This document shows positions 1-13,014 of a stretch of 64,000 nt of DNA, piece by piece. The translations under genes were made by a program, and so were the position numbers. How positions within the stretch are numbered: the first letter of the stretch is position 1; each line of letters begins with the position of its first letter. Source of the DNA: Platycnemis pennipes (Eukaryota > Arthropoda > Insecta > Odonata > Platycnemididae); contig OW121848.1 in the NCBI GenBank assembly GCA_933228895.1, positions 98,847,470 through 98,911,469 on the forward strand. Reading direction: 5' to 3'. The notes under the pieces were generated by a model, which saw only the letters and a list, made by a program, of their open reading frames with translations, made no database searches and was not told the origin of the DNA.

Positions 1-1740
1 AGATGAGGGAAAAAGAGAGCCGGGCGCTGTCTTGGAAGACGAACAAATGATCTCCGTCTGCTGGGAACACGGCGGCGGTCACGTCTCAGCCTATCAACGA
101 GTGTAGGAGACATTTTTCAATACAACTGCCATTTAGTCAGTTCGTCATCCCCTTGGAAAATATGCATCAGAGAACATCCGAGATTACAACTAATTGTAGT
201 GTTTCTTGGAGCTAACAGTCCCTTAACTAGTTGCAAATTCGACGGACTAAAGGTAAAATGACGTTTTAAAACTCTCCAACTACAGATATTATATCGCCCC
301 GTCTTATTCCTAAGCTTAAACCTAAGATAAAAAACAACTGAGGCCGAGGTGGAGTTCGAATCGCGACCTCGCTCAGTATCGTGATGAGAATAAATGCAAA
401 CGTAATAGAGGTTCACATTGATAAGCAACTGATTGTGAAAAGTTTTCAGACGAATTATAAATTGACTCTAAAATTTAAGTGAAAGTTACCTTATGTATTT
501 CTGTTAAACACATACTACCATTGACGACTTAGTTAAGTGAAATTGAAATATTCAATCTTAAATACTCGCCTATGAACCGACTGCACGATCTCAGTCCGGG
601 GCTGAATGCTATGATAGATATCGGAAGACCTTGCGCATCAAGGCCCCAACTTGCACGTGAAACGCTTGAAAGAGGAAATAGTTTCATCATAAGCTGAAGA
701 CATTTAGACTGAATGTTTACAGAAAAGTGAGGGTGAATAAAGGTAAATGAAGTGGAGATAGAAGAATTGTTCCGAGAGAATATGTGCCTAGTGATTAAAC
801 TTGTATCAAGATGTGCTACTATTAATGGAGGGTATCAATATTAACTGATAAATAACCATTCCTTTGCTTTATCCTTGGTAACATTTTCAAATAAGTAATA
901 GCTTCCTAAAAAAAGGAAAATTATCAGAAACCAAAGTAAGCAGCTAACTGAAGTGTTACTAGTAGGAGACAAGGCAAACGAGAATTCAGTAATGAAAAAT
1001 AATCATTAAAAATGTTTAAACGATCATAATATTGACGTTACACATATAAAAATATAAGACAAATTACATAACTGAACTTAAAAGTGGCCATGAGTACCTC
1101 TGATTCTGAGGCATGATTTCTTCAGTGTTAGCTACATCTCGGTCTATAATTTTGCTAAATTAATCCCCGTAACTAATGACTAGGAGGTACAAAACGTATT
1201 TTTCTCTTTTCATTTATAATTTTCAGTAAAGCATCTAATGGAATTTTAGAGCACTCTTAAATACTTCCTACACATATAAAATCCTTGCCTTTTCTTAAGG
1301 CTCTTTTACACGACGCAATATTTTACAGAACTTAAAGTAGGCAATGATCAATCGTGGGAATCGCACAGAAGAATGCAAGAAAATAGAACAGAGGCTATTT
1401 TCTGCATGCTCGTTATTGCATTTGAAGATTTTTCATTCGATTTGTCTCTTTACATGATGTAATTTTCACTGTCTCTCTCCACATGTTTGAGACTGCACAA
1501 TACACATTGACTAGGGTCGTGTAAAACTACCTTCATCCGAACAATAAGCCATCTAACTTTCCGCTGTAGATTCTAGACTATCTTCTATCTTTGGGCAAAA
1601 ACTACATTATGTTTACCGAAAAATTAATTACGACATTTGATACCGAGATTCCACGAGATTTTCCCCTTCCTATACTTCGAGACCCCTGATAAATTCCACA
1701 GTAAAATTGCACCAGAAATGCACAATCCAGGGCTGATTGC
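1..1740. other. AT-rich stretch, no gene seen
   Basis: I see no recognisable exon, RNA gene or intact mobile element here. Open frames are short and of ordinary random character. A weak tRNA B-box-like string (GTTCGAATC) near 355 has no convincing partner A box and is not called. Confidence 0.5.
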
Positions 1741-1744
1741 AGAA

Positions 1745-2400
1745 AGCGCCTTCGTATCCCGGGACTCATCTTACTTCAGGATGCGCGAGGTGGATATGGG
1801 TGGTTTTTGAAACGCCCCCATAACATGGTCAGACGCACGCGAAGGATATATACTCATCTCCCTCGTGATTCCCTATTTCATTTGTCTTCAAACTCTCCCC
1901 CACCTCTTAACTGGCGCCTCCCACGGACAATGGGCATGAAATCGCCTTCGGATCTCAAAAACAGCCTGCCTGCTACGCCAAAGGGTTTTCCATCTTTTAC
2001 CGATTGAAAATGTCCTCACGAAAAACGAATGCGAGCCCGTAAAAATACGTCGCAGTTCTCACGATCGCGGGGGAGGAAGAGTGTGGTCCCGCGTCCCCAC
2101 GGTTCCCCTTGCAATTGGGCCAAGTTTGAGCGGAGGCGGAACCTTTTGGTCCGCGATGCGCGCACGTCCGCGGAATTCGAATGCCATCGTGAGGAGCCAA
2201 TAAAAGAGATTGCGCGGATTGTGGTGTATGCAAATGTGCTCGTTCATCGCGATACAAGCACACTCCGAGGCGACGATAATCCGGGCGCGTTCTATTCTTA
2301 CTTTTGGTCTCAAGTCCTTCATCACTTCCCGCTCGCTGAAATAAATGCAGCTCATCACGAAGGAATCGGGGTAAAGATTGCTATTCCATAACGCCTCGCG
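1745..2400. promoter_or_regulatory. GC-rich island with octamer and TAATCC motifs
   Basis: This CpG-containing block stands out from its AT-rich flanks. Around 2090-2300 it carries a perfect POU octamer (ATGCAAAT, 2228-2235) and an Otx/Bicoid-type TAATCC (2277-2282) in otherwise GC-rich sequence. Overlapping short frames on both strands show no domain and are probably by-products of base composition. A role as an enhancer-type conserved non-coding element is inference only; short motifs occur by chance. Confidence 0.25.
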
Positions 2401-2979
2401 GAGTCGATATGTCTGAAGTTAAAATTTTTGCATGTTATTGAGATCTAATTAATAAATCGTCGGCTTCTGCAACGTTGGAACAAATTTCGTGAAAGTAGTT
2501 GGTGAACTTTCAAACTCCATTTTCAGAAATGAACTTTTAAGAGTTCCGTAAAAAGAATTCTAACAAAGCTGAACACCTTTGATGCTTTGATTAGAGTGGC
2601 TCTAAGAAAGAGTACTGCTTAAGAACCCAAAGGTTCAAAGTAAGGAAATGTATTCCCAAAAAGTTTCGTGAAAGTGGCATGATTATTATTTCAACAGTGC
2701 AACAACTTGAATCAATTACAAAAATTCCAATATAACCCATTGAATTCCCTCATTAATGTATAAAAACTAAATGTATTGGCTCTCAAACTACACAAAGACT
2801 AAAGATGTAATAATACAAACATATAAATATCAAATTGTATAGAATATATCAACCAATATGTGCTTAATTATTTTTTAATATTCCAACGAAGTGGTACACA
2901 AAGCCATCACGTAGTGAAAGTGAGCGAATGGCTCATTAAATTGCATTTTTGCCGACACGATTTGATCGGCATTATCGAC

Positions 2980-4880
2980 AAAAATTGCACACTTGAATGT
3001 GAGAGCTCCCAATACAAATCACAGCGGCTCCGAGCAATGAATTTCTGTCCCTCACATCCCTTCCCCGGCAAGGCCCAGCTCCGATTGAAATTTATAGCCG
3101 TTCGAACTCTCTCACGAGCACGATGCCTTGCGCGCGCGTCGTGGTGACACATTCCCACGCCTCAGACCTCTCGCTACGCCCGATGATGCCTCAATTACCT
3201 CCCCGATCCCTTCCCGCTCTCGTCTTCCCTCTTCTCACGAGAACTTCTCGAACGGCTTCCACCACGGACGCTCGCGGCTCAACCCACCTCCGCAGGGCGA
3301 CCAAATTTCGCAACACATTCGGTCTCATCCCCGTAGATAACCCATCTGCTAGCTCGGCACGTCCTTGCGACTCCATTCCCACCACAGTGGTGAAGCTAGA
3401 GCTAATCACGTATAATCAATTAGCACGCGAAGCAGTCTTGCGCCGTAGATTAAACCATGGCTAAACACGGCGAACCGAAGCGCATCAAGCATGCTTACAG
3501 CAAAACGTGATGACGCGCTTAAACACAGCCAACGAGAGACAACAGATGGAATGCATGCTATTGAGAGACGATTTTAAAAGTACATTTACTTAGATTTGGA
3601 TCCTAAAACGCGTGGGAATCTTCAATGCAGTTGAATAATCCTGTTCCTAGAGTGATTAAAAGAGGAAAGGGCTCGACGACACGGCGATCATGTACGCAGT
3701 TAGGGCACGGGACAATCTGGGCATTGAGATACACCGAACTACGTCAGCTGACACCTTGAGTAATGAGCTAAGATGCGACTTAATCTGTGGATTCCGCTAC
3801 TTGACGATCCCGCTCGAGGCTACGGGCCAACCAGTCCCGAGCAAAGGTGTTCAAGGAACTAGTTTCCCTCAGACTGCATGGGGTTAAGCCGGATATTGGG
3901 GCGGCCATGCCCGTTTCTGGGCACACACGAGCGATCCCTCCCGAGATTTCGCGCATTGGTTAGCTTTGATGAACCTTGGATCCACCTAAAAATCACTTCT
4001 CCCCGCCTCTCCTCCCCGGACGAATAAATTTCTCCACCTTATCTCCTCCCCTCATCTTCTCTCCCCAGCATCCTCCCCGACAAGTGCCCCAATGTGTTTC
4101 TCTGTAAGCACATCTTTCGCCATTTCCTCCGCTCATATCGCGGCCGAATCTCCGCGGCGTTTCTTTTTTTTTCATGCCTCCTTCAACCCCCATAAGCGTA
4201 TCCCTCCCTTCCCCACCCCCTCATCTGGTCCTTACTCCTCAAACTCCCCACTCCTGACGCACACAGAGAGAGAGAGGGAGAGAGTGTGTGTATACACGTA
4301 TATAGTTTTCCAGCGCCAGCACCTTGTCCAGAGAGAAACAGTTAGCCCGAGTCACGCTGGCTTGGCGCCCGGGTGACGGCGGCGGTGGGCTAGGGCCGAG
4401 ACCGACGGGGTTAAGACCGTCAACTCTCTTTATCTCTCTCTTCCCTCCCTCCCTCACAGCCCCTGCGAACTGTCTGCGTGTTTGTGCGCGCGCGAGAGCG
4501 TTCGTGCGCATGGACTCGCGCACACGCTCGGAAGGGGTGAGTTTTCCTACCCTCTTCGTCCTCGCGATCGTGATCTACGCCACTCCTTTCCTTCCTTTTC
4601 CCCTCTTCTCTTCCCGTCCCTTTTCCACGTCTCCGCGGGTCCTCGATCTCCACAGCTCGTCTCTCGCTTTTCACTCCCCCACCCTGGGGGTGGAAGGACG
4701 ACGGGGAGGGAGGAGTTTGGACGGTGTGTAGGAGAGACTGCCTCGCAGCAGATAGACACCGCGCGCTATGCGCCTCCAGGATTACAGCAAATTTACGGAC
4801 TCGGTGATTTTTTTTCTCAGTATTCTCCACGTTTACATTTGTTACTGCCGGAAAAAATCGGTGAGGGTGGTTCAGCTAAC
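2980..4880. other. GC/CpG-rich island with pyrimidine tract and (GA)n/(GT)n
   Basis: The block is CpG-rich from about 3.05 kb. It becomes strongly pyrimidine-rich on the plus strand at about 4.0-4.7 kb, with a (GA)n to (GT)n microsatellite at 4264-4294. The several overlapping frames of 60-136 codons all read as Ser/Pro/Leu on one strand and Arg/Glu/Gly on the other, as expected from a Y-rich tract, so no gene is called. Confidence 0.45.
4264..4294. repeat. (GA)n/(GT)n microsatellite
   Basis: An AGAGAG run passes into GTGTGTGTATA. It is a simple-sequence repeat inside a pyrimidine/purine-biased island. Confidence 0.8.
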
Positions 4881-5100
4881 TGAAATTTCAGTGTTATGTA
4901 ATCTGGATGCATTTTCCTACCTAAGAGCCACGGTATGAGTGGAAGAGGTAGAGATATAAACCAGCCATGGTACATCCCGAGGTATTAGGCGAAGGCTGGC
5001 CAATGGGCATGGAACGGCTTTTATTCCCACCCCTCTCGCTAAATCCTTCAAGAACAGACTACTGCCTAACAACTGAAAAAAAAGTAATTTCTGACCACAG

Positions 5101-5241
5101 AATGGCAAAGGAAGACCTTGTGTGAGATATATGGGACAAGTGATGAAGGATGTGAAAGAGAAGAAATACGTAAATATGAAGAGATCAGCCGATAGAAGAA
5201 TTCAGTGGAGAGCTGCGTCAAACGATTCTGAGGATTGTTGA
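5101..5241 (+). pseudogene. LINE reverse-transcriptase protein, C-terminal remnant
   Basis: Frame 1 from 5101 encodes about 46 residues ending in a stop at 5239-5241. They read NGKGRPCVRYMGQV, then KDVKEKKYVNMKRSADRR, then WRAASNDSEDC. This is the typical C-terminal tail of insect non-LTR retrotransposon polyproteins: GRPR-like start, a Y-x-x-MKR-x-A-x-x-R block, a WR-A-x-N-x-S-x-DC end, and then a run of AATGATGATG-like sequence. An in-frame stop lies at 5092-5094 just upstream, and no reverse-transcriptase core is recognisable nearby. It is therefore a 5'-truncated, dead copy. The family match is from memory of the motif; clade assignment would need a search. Confidence 0.7.
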
Positions 5242-5259
5242 CCAATAATGACGATGAGA

Positions 5260-8200
5260 AAATTCATAATTACAAGTTCCTACAATGAGTACGATAAATC
5301 TCAAAAGGAGTCTATATTCAAAATCTGAAAGTACCAGATTCATGCATATGGTGCAGGCATATATTTGTGGAACAATGTTTACTTACCTAAGCAGATTTAT
5401 ACGGATATGTTATTTAATTTTTATACTCTATGCCCGAGTTTTCTAAAGAAGTAAAGATAACCGGGTTCATTTTCCTGAGTCATGTACACCCTGTTCGTCA
5501 GTTCATTAAATCCGCGAGTGATTTCAATTTGTTCCCGGAAAGTATTTAACGAACCACATAGTGTGGAATACCACGAATGATTTACTGTTTTCAGGATTCC
5601 ATCCAATACTACACAGGATCATTATCAATGCTAGGGAATTACTCTGACCACACATGCCTGAGTAACCTGCCAATCTCACTTCACGTTTAAAAGCCTTACT
5701 GCGTTTTACAGGTTCATAGCAATACTTCCACACCGTTTCGATAGTGCACGCGAATGAAGCCATAGGTAAGATGTCAATGAAATTACAACGATTAACCCCT
5801 TGTGAAACAGACAGGAGCGTAGTTATCGAAAAAATTCGATCAGGAAAGAGGAGAGGAGAGGATCAGCTGAAAAAATTAGTCAATTTTAAAAATTCTCATT
5901 TCCTGGCCCTTTGATTTCTCAAGACTAACTCTCTCTGGACAGACGAGCGATTTGTCATTCCAACGAACGGTTTCCCCACAAACTCGCACAAAATTTGCTG
6001 TCATAGTTTCAAATTACGCTGTCACTAGAGCAGAGATTTGAGTTATATTCACCACGCAGAGTCTTCCAAAACATTTCCGAATTCGAGGAAATATTCTTTC
6101 CAGTCGAAGCACATCGCGATAAAGAGAACTACGGTCTGACACGATAATCTATCCAAATAAACAGGGGTTTGCGCAGTGGGTTATTGCTTTTCCTGAGTTT
6201 ATCAGTGATTATGCTTAAAATCTATTTAAGTAAATTAAAAAGGCATGGTGTAAGAATTAGTCACGCCAAACAATATTCAATACCGACTAGTATACTGTCA
6301 CTCAGAGTGAAGGCTAATAAAGCACTAAAGGCTGTGGTGGTGCCGCGTCTAAATGCACGCCAGGTCACTGTCACGAAGGAGAATTACTGTCAGGAATAAG
6401 GATGTAAAAGGGACTCCACACATTTTTCATTTTGTTTTGACCATTGGATAGCCGAGAAACGGCTTGATCGCATGTCGTTTTGGGTGAAAGGATCACTGTT
6501 ACACGAATTCTGCCAAATTACAAATATAATAAATAACGTGCATGTATACAACGTACTGAAAGGAACAAAAAATGAATAAAGACTCATTCAAATCATCTTT
6601 TTAATGAATCAATGAGAGAGGATTGGATTTCGGCACGCGATGAATCAGTAACGTGCCTAAACAGTTGGCTCCTCCTGAGAATCTTGCCGCTCACTTCTTC
6701 CAATATGTCAATAGTGCTAGTTATGCTGGGATATTGAGTTTGCAGATGAAATTCGAAGATTCCTGGCCTAAAATATGGGTGACAACTGGGAAACCTCATC
6801 TAAATCTAAACTGTACGATTTTATACAGACTAAATTATTCTAGGATTACTTCAATAAAAGAAAGTAAGTCTGTCTAAAGGAAGACACTTCCTCTTACCAT
6901 GACAAGTAGCTAAGATTAGAAGCAGACGAGTTATGACTCGCAAATCTCGAATCTTACTAAAAACTTCCTGCTTGTGTTTTTTAATAACTTCTAGCCTTAA
7001 TTTCCATGATCTTAAACCATTAATTACCACGTCGACGAGGAAACATGTTTGATCCCGAATTTTAAAATTAAAGTAGGCATGAAATCAATTGCCAACGAGC
7101 TCACTTTGTGGAACAATTTCATCATAAAATTGAAAGGCTTTGTAGTTTTCCACACTTGCGTTAAAAAATAAACATAAATATTGAAAAACTGCAAATTATT
7201 TAAAATTTCATGGTAAAGTAGATAGGTATACTAAGCGAAACACATAAGAATAACGTCAGTGAGAGTTAACACCTCTGAATGAACAATATTAGATTTGCTA
7301 CGAGAGAGATGAATAAAGATACAAAATATTCCGTCACACATGAAGTTAAGAATTTTACGGTCTGCAGAAGAGGGGAATTTCGTGGGGAGGAAAAGCGAAG
7401 AACGAGCGAGGGTGGAAAGCGGGAAGTTAATGGTCCACATGGTTCTCTCGTGCCACGCGTTTGAGTTCCAGGCAACGCGGCACCCTCAAGTGAGAAAAAA
7501 TGATAACCGGGGTGCAAAAAATTAGTAACCGCATTAAAACACAAATTCATACGAGGGCAGAATTTGTGACAACGTGCACGCTCCGGCGGGGGACGAAAGG
7601 GAGATCTGTACCAATGGACCACCACTTTCATTAGTGAAAAATACGAGTACCTAACTTCATTATTCCTAACTGGCCTCCCCTCTCTACTTAGTCTCCCAGC
7701 CTCTGTCTCCATTATATCCTGGTATGTTAAACACTGCTTTTACGAAATGATAATATTAAATAATAAATATTTACTTCATAAATAATAATTCAGCACCAAG
7801 TATTAGTAAACCTCTATATGTTAAAGACCGGCGAATAGTTGGTGTGCTTCATGCCCTGCCCTAACACCTTTCTGTGCGCTGAACCCATTGGCTACTCTGA
7901 AGCAATCCACCCGTCCCACGGACTGCAGACGGAAGGAATGAAAGGATAGCTGATCATGTGTGTCCATCCACTTAGGGAAGGCATCGATATCAGGGTACTG
8001 GATGTTCGAACTAGACGACGACTAAGCCATCGGCACCTTAAGATCGAATTCATTCGCAGTATTCAATCATACGCGTTTTCAACGTCAGGGACGTATAGTT
8101 ACAGAATTAAAAACGTCAATGATGCAATATTTTGTGAGAGCTCCGACCGATCCAGAGTTAAATATGAGGCATTGTATGAAACAATTTTGGGAAAATATAC

Positions 8201-8380
8201 ATTCAAACTTTTATGCGTGAAATCATCCTCTACGGAGTGTAAAAAAATAGATTTTCAGATATCGCTGGTACGATAAACTGCAATCAAAGAAAAATAACGA
8301 AGTAAAACATTCATCCTGATTTTAACTTCAATAAAAAACGATCGCTAGGACATTATCAAGGACCGGACAATGCCAACGCT
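5260..8380. other. AT-rich stretch, no gene seen
   Basis: I find no recognisable exon or RNA gene. The longest frames are unrelated to any domain I know: about 148 codons on the minus strand at 7266-7712 and 106 codons at 7956-8276 on the plus strand. The 7956-8276 frame is not low-complexity, but it lacks splice, promoter or family evidence. Confidence 0.4.
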
Positions 8381-8389
8381 AATAGAGTA

Positions 8390-9330
8390 CCATGCATCGA
8401 TGTTCGTCTCAACCTGACAACACGCTCCCCGAACTCCCTCTCCCCACGCAAGCACCAAATTGCATCCGCCGAGAGCGAGCGAACAAGAGAGACGAACACT
8501 CCCGTCCCGATCTCGACTAAACCTTCTCGAGGCCTCTCTCCCCTTCCTAGGCTCCACCGCCCCATCTCCAGCCCCCAAACGCATCCCCGACTCACCATCG
8601 TCCCTCCAAAACAGGACCCAACCCATCCCCAGCCCTCCACCCCTTCGCCCGCGCTGCTGCGACCCCCTCCTCCTTAATATCACGCGCGCATCGCTCCGCG
8701 TAGCAGTCGGTCTGTTTGAAATTCCGCCGGGGTTCGAATGGGAGATAGGGAAAAGGGGGGAAATACGGAGCAGGGGGAGGGTGGGAGGACGACCCCGCCT
8801 GGGGGCGAGGGGGGGCTGAAAGGAGAAGGGGATGGATGGTTAGAGAAACGCTGTCGAGAGGGTGGATGCGCTTCGGCCAGTGTGGAGGGGAGGGATGACG
8901 CCGGACGGAGAGCATTCGAAGGGAAGGGGGACGCGAACCGGGGCAGGAACAGGTAGATAAGGGAGAGGGGTTAGGGAGGGCAAATAGAGAGTGCAAAAAA
9001 GAGGGGGCGGGAGATGAACCGGCACCGTGATGGAGATATGAAGAACGAGAAGGAGACGCAAGAGATGATGGCGGTAGATGGGGGTGTGTGGAGCAAGGGG
9101 GGGGGGGGGGGGGGGAGGGGGGGGGGAGGGATATGAAGGGGGTGGGAGGAGGAAATGGGGAACAAGGAGACGGGGAGATTGCGGATTCGGGAGAGACTTG
9201 GGCGAAAATACGAATGAGGATAATTTGAGACGGGCGTAATGGATAGAAGAAAGAAATTTGGAGGGAGGAAGAGGGCAGTGAAGACGGTCTAAGAAAGAAC
9301 GGGCAAAAGCGACTTCTATCCACGTGGAAG
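8390..9330. other. GC island with pyrimidine-to-purine switch
   Basis: The plus strand is pyrimidine-rich at about 8.40-8.66 kb and strongly purine-rich at about 8.73-9.29 kb. It contains a 19-G run (9097-9115) followed after one A by ten more G. The 243-codon minus-strand frame spanning 8592-9323 is Pro/Ser/Leu-rich with a poly-Pro stretch where the G run is read in reverse. I regard it as an artefact of the purine tract. Confidence 0.6.
9097..9126 (+). repeat. poly-G tract (19 G + A + 10 G)
   Basis: Nineteen consecutive G are followed by A and ten more G. It is an obvious candidate for quadruplex or triplex structure and for length errors in sequencing. Confidence 0.9.
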
Positions 9331-10930
9331 AATATTTACCTAAAAATGATGATGATGGTATCTATGCACCTAAGCTAAATACTCGGAAGTAAACATGTGA
9401 CGTCAATCTGAAAGCAAACGTGTAGTATCCACAATTTATCTGATTTATATTGATTTTTACAGATGAGAGCTCTTATCAGATCCACTTATCCCACTTTTTT
9501 TTAATAGTAGTTGGAGGAATAACGAAAATTTCAAAGTCTAAGTATAAACAAAACTAATTTATACCAATGGCAAAAAATTGTAAGCACAAAGCATTTCAAA
9601 TGATATGATTGATCGTGAGTTTTATTCGACAATGAATTATTACGTATGGCCATCGATATGAAATACAGCTTACAGAAATAATGCAGTAGTTGCAACAAAT
9701 TTTCAACTTTAAAGCGGAAGAGAAAAAGAGCATGGAAAAAATTTTGAAAAACATAAAAAAAAGGACACAAGTTTATGACCAACCACATTAAACATAACAC
9801 CATCCACATATGTTAATAACCCTATATTACTACCAAAAAAATGTAAAACAAAAGTAGGAGAGGGAGAAAGACCCTTGACCAGATACGTTCAAGATACAGG
9901 ATTATCTCCACTCATCAATTTTCCAATGATTTCCTTCACAATTTTGGACAAATGATTGACGACAAATTCTTGAGAGAAAATTTTAAGGTCATCGATGTAT
10001 GCAGCAATATATTGTACGATACAAAGATTACAGAAAAATGTTAAGAGGATTGAAGAGGGCCGGCGGAGGAATGGGGACTCGAGAGACGTAGAACAGGCAA
10101 AAAGGATTAGTACGAAAGAGGGGAAACCGAGATAACACAGCATACTGCGATAAAATGGAAACAGAGAGGGAAGGCGGAGACATTGGATACAATAAAGGTG
10201 AATGGGGACAAAGAAATGCTTTAAAGGCAAGACGTGGCCGTGTTAGGGAGGGACGCTCATGGGAATTCAGATTTCGAGGGTTTCATACACGTCCCATGCG
10301 GCCATTCGGACAAGAAGCGTAGAGCAAATTTTACATAATCATGATGCTGCCATTTAGTGAAAAAATGAATTATGCCATACGTTCCCTAAATTTTAAATCA
10401 AGGATGACGTATTACAGACTACACTAGCTTGCATAAAATAGACCAATAACGCAACGGTATTTCCAGAACAATCTATCAGCTACGATTGCAGACAAAGAAA
10501 AACCACTAGAGGCAAATTCAGTTTAATTATAGCAAAATACCTCCACATTATCGAACAAGGAACATAATAAATATGTACTTGAAGTGTGAATCCAATTTAA
10601 TATCCACCCAAAATCTTTAGTATACGGATGCATTAATGATACATTTCCCACCGAAAGTATTCAATATAAAATAAATTAGTGATTTAAAAAAAATGTCAAA
10701 CCTACTTCGTTCTCTCATACAGAAATAGGACTATTAAGACTACTAAAAACTCCCAGATTCAGAAAATGGATAGCGTAATCAATTTATCTATTCCTGTCCA
10801 ACCGTGAGCACAATCCACTGCAAATCCGAAAGGTAAGAACACTTACAACTTTGAACACAACACTGGAGCCAAAAACGCAAGTAATCCGCTCAAAATTGAG
10901 TGTATTTTACTCTCGCGTTCATCGACGACA
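9330..10930. other. AT-rich stretch, no gene seen
   Basis: No exon, repeat with a partner elsewhere in the window, or RNA gene is recognisable. The two minus-strand frames of about 90-113 codons (9531-9809, 9889-10230) are hydrophobic/aromatic because the plus strand is A-rich. Confidence 0.45.
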
Positions 10931-11420
10931 GCAGTGAGGTTGAGTGACTCATCCCTGTGAGGGTGACGCTTCTTCTAGATTTCCAACTACGGATATCTTA
11001 AGGATGTACTTAAGTAGCGATGGGGCGCTACGCAATTGCAGAAGCGGGACGGCAGGAGGAACGGGGAAACGGTGCGTAAGGGTAAACGCGGGAGCGATAG
11101 AGCGACACTTTGAAAGGGAAGGGGGGAGGAAGAAAAAGCTCTCCTCCACGATACCTCCCCATCGCTCTATATAGGACGGAGATAAGGAACGTGAGTTGAT
11201 ACCCGCGCGTATTTATTCCGACAAAAATCCTAAAACACCGACATTACGGAAGGCTTGCACGATCCTCGCCGTGCTCCGCTCGGAGAAGCCACGCCGCAAA
11301 ACGCCGGGCCATTTGCGTATTTGGGCCGAATTAACCTCCTCCATTAATCTCCAACCTCCGCCGCCACCCCCACGCTCCGGCACTTGCTACCGCGAGGGGG
11401 GGGCGTAATATTTATTCCTA
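10930..11420. other. small GC island
   Basis: This is a CpG-containing block with short AT motifs embedded, such as CCATTAATC near 11340-11350 and TATATAGG near 11167. No gene is recognisable. It may be regulatory, but there is no decisive signal. Confidence 0.3.
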
Positions 11421-12143
11421 AATTTATCATTCGACAAAATTATCATATTTATCCCTAGGTACTTATTATTCACCTCGCTTTTTTGACGAATGATCTCACT
11501 TTCCCCCCTTTCCCACCCCCCGATATCAAACTGGAATAATGACGGGAAGATGGTATCGAAACTTTTTGCTACTTCCATTAATCACATCATATAATTCGGG
11601 AAAAACACAAAAACACTGTTGATAGATTAAAACGTTTCGGCAATGCTTGGAGCGGGACGATTAGTCATGAAGTTGGACTAAAAATAAGTGGACGGGTAGG
11701 GGATACGTCAAAGCAGGAATAGGCGACCGATGAAAAATTGATCACGGGTGTAAACTGCAAAGCAGAATTAAAAATGAAAGAGTCATAAGGGACGCGAAAG
11801 ATAAGCTTCGAAATCTACAAACTGGCTCGTTTTGGGGTAGATTTTTATTCAAAATTAATGGAACAACTGCCAAGAAATCCATGAGAGAGAAGTATAACGA
11901 TCAGCGAGACAGCATTAAATTTTCGGAAGAAGGTGACTGCAGCGAATATATCATAACGAGAGATTGGGTTGAACGTGTGATGCACTAATAAGTTCCGTCA
12001 TCATTGTTTCTTGAGCAGATATCAGAAAAATATTATTTGGCAAGAATAAATTATCGCTATTTTCCTAACATGGATAACTCTTGCATGCCACGATTATTGG
12101 CCATCAAAAACAAAAGAGACTGAAAATACCATTATACTCAATT

Positions 12144-12177
12144 TAGCTAATCACTCATTCTAGCTAATCACTCATTC
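12144..12177. repeat. 17-bp exact tandem duplication
   Basis: The unit TAGCTAATCACTCATTC occurs twice head to tail with no difference between copies. Confidence 0.9.
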
Positions 12178-12648
12178 ACAAAAGGACCGTTACAGTGAAA
12201 GACAATTAATAACTACAGTCAGTGAATATAAAGCTACTTAGCATTACTGCTAAAATGTTGTCAAGTAACTGAAGTTAGGGCGAAAGAATACGCCAGAAAT
12301 AATATCCGAAATTTTGCAAAGCTTGCCTGATTCAGAGCGATCACAATAGTGGTTTCATACCAAGGATGAAAAGGAAAATAATAAAAAATCAGACGAAATA
12401 TTTTAATCAACTACTCTTAAGTCCGGAAAAAAGACGATAGTGTTCCATTTCATGCATGCACAATGACCAGGTGACACTGTAATGATTTACCAGTGCTTCA
12501 AATTTTAAAATTAAAACTAAATGGCATCTCCTGAAACGCATTTACATGATATGTACAGCCAGCCACCATTGTAACCTCAAGGTGGATTTTTTTTTTTAAA
12601 CTTTCGTGTTGCATTTCTGAGAGCTGGATTTCTTTATGATGGCTCCTG

Positions 12649-12690
12649 CAGTGGCGTATAGGTAAATAAATGAAACCCCTTACATATGAG
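12649..12690 (+). mobile_element. possible hAT-type transposon terminus
   Basis: The string CAGTGGCGTATAGG resembles the CAGTGGCG-type ends of hAT-like elements, including those at 47003 and 62827. I could not find a matching opposite end or a target-site duplication, so this may be chance or a broken fragment. Confidence 0.2.
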
Positions 12691-13014
12691 ATGCTAATAC
12701 TTGAGGAGTCGATCGACCAACTTCTGTTTAATTTCCACTAACAAGGAATGCAATGAAATCTTTGTCTCACATCTACCACACGCTAGTCGACGACGAAGCC
12801 AGAATATGGATGCAGTAAGTGAGGACTTTTTCGGGGTGTTCCACTTCATCTCCATACTTGTTACCTCAATTAACCGTGTCTTGATCAATAACCATTTTCA
12901 AATTCATTAAAAAATGCGCATATACAATAGACGTGTTTTCTTGCACGCCGTTTTCACATTTTTCTTAGTTGTGGTAGTTATTTGGGGAAGGCGACCGATT
13001 ACTGAGATCATTAG

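Larger units (their letters stand above)
11420..13010. other. AT-rich stretch, no gene seen
   Basis: Only a short tandem duplication (12144-12177) and a possible transposon terminus (12649) stand out. No exon or RNA gene is visible. Confidence 0.45.

Noticed and set aside
340..380. B-box-like GTTCGAATC suggesting a tRNA or SINE
   Set aside because: No A box at suitable spacing and no tRNA stems on either strand.
8592..9323. 243-codon minus-strand open frame
   Set aside because: Pro/Ser/Leu low-complexity reading of a G/A-rich tract including the poly-G run.
12649..12690. Complete hAT element starting at CAGTGGCG
   Set aside because: No matching inverted end or 8-bp duplication found; kept only as a low-confidence terminus.
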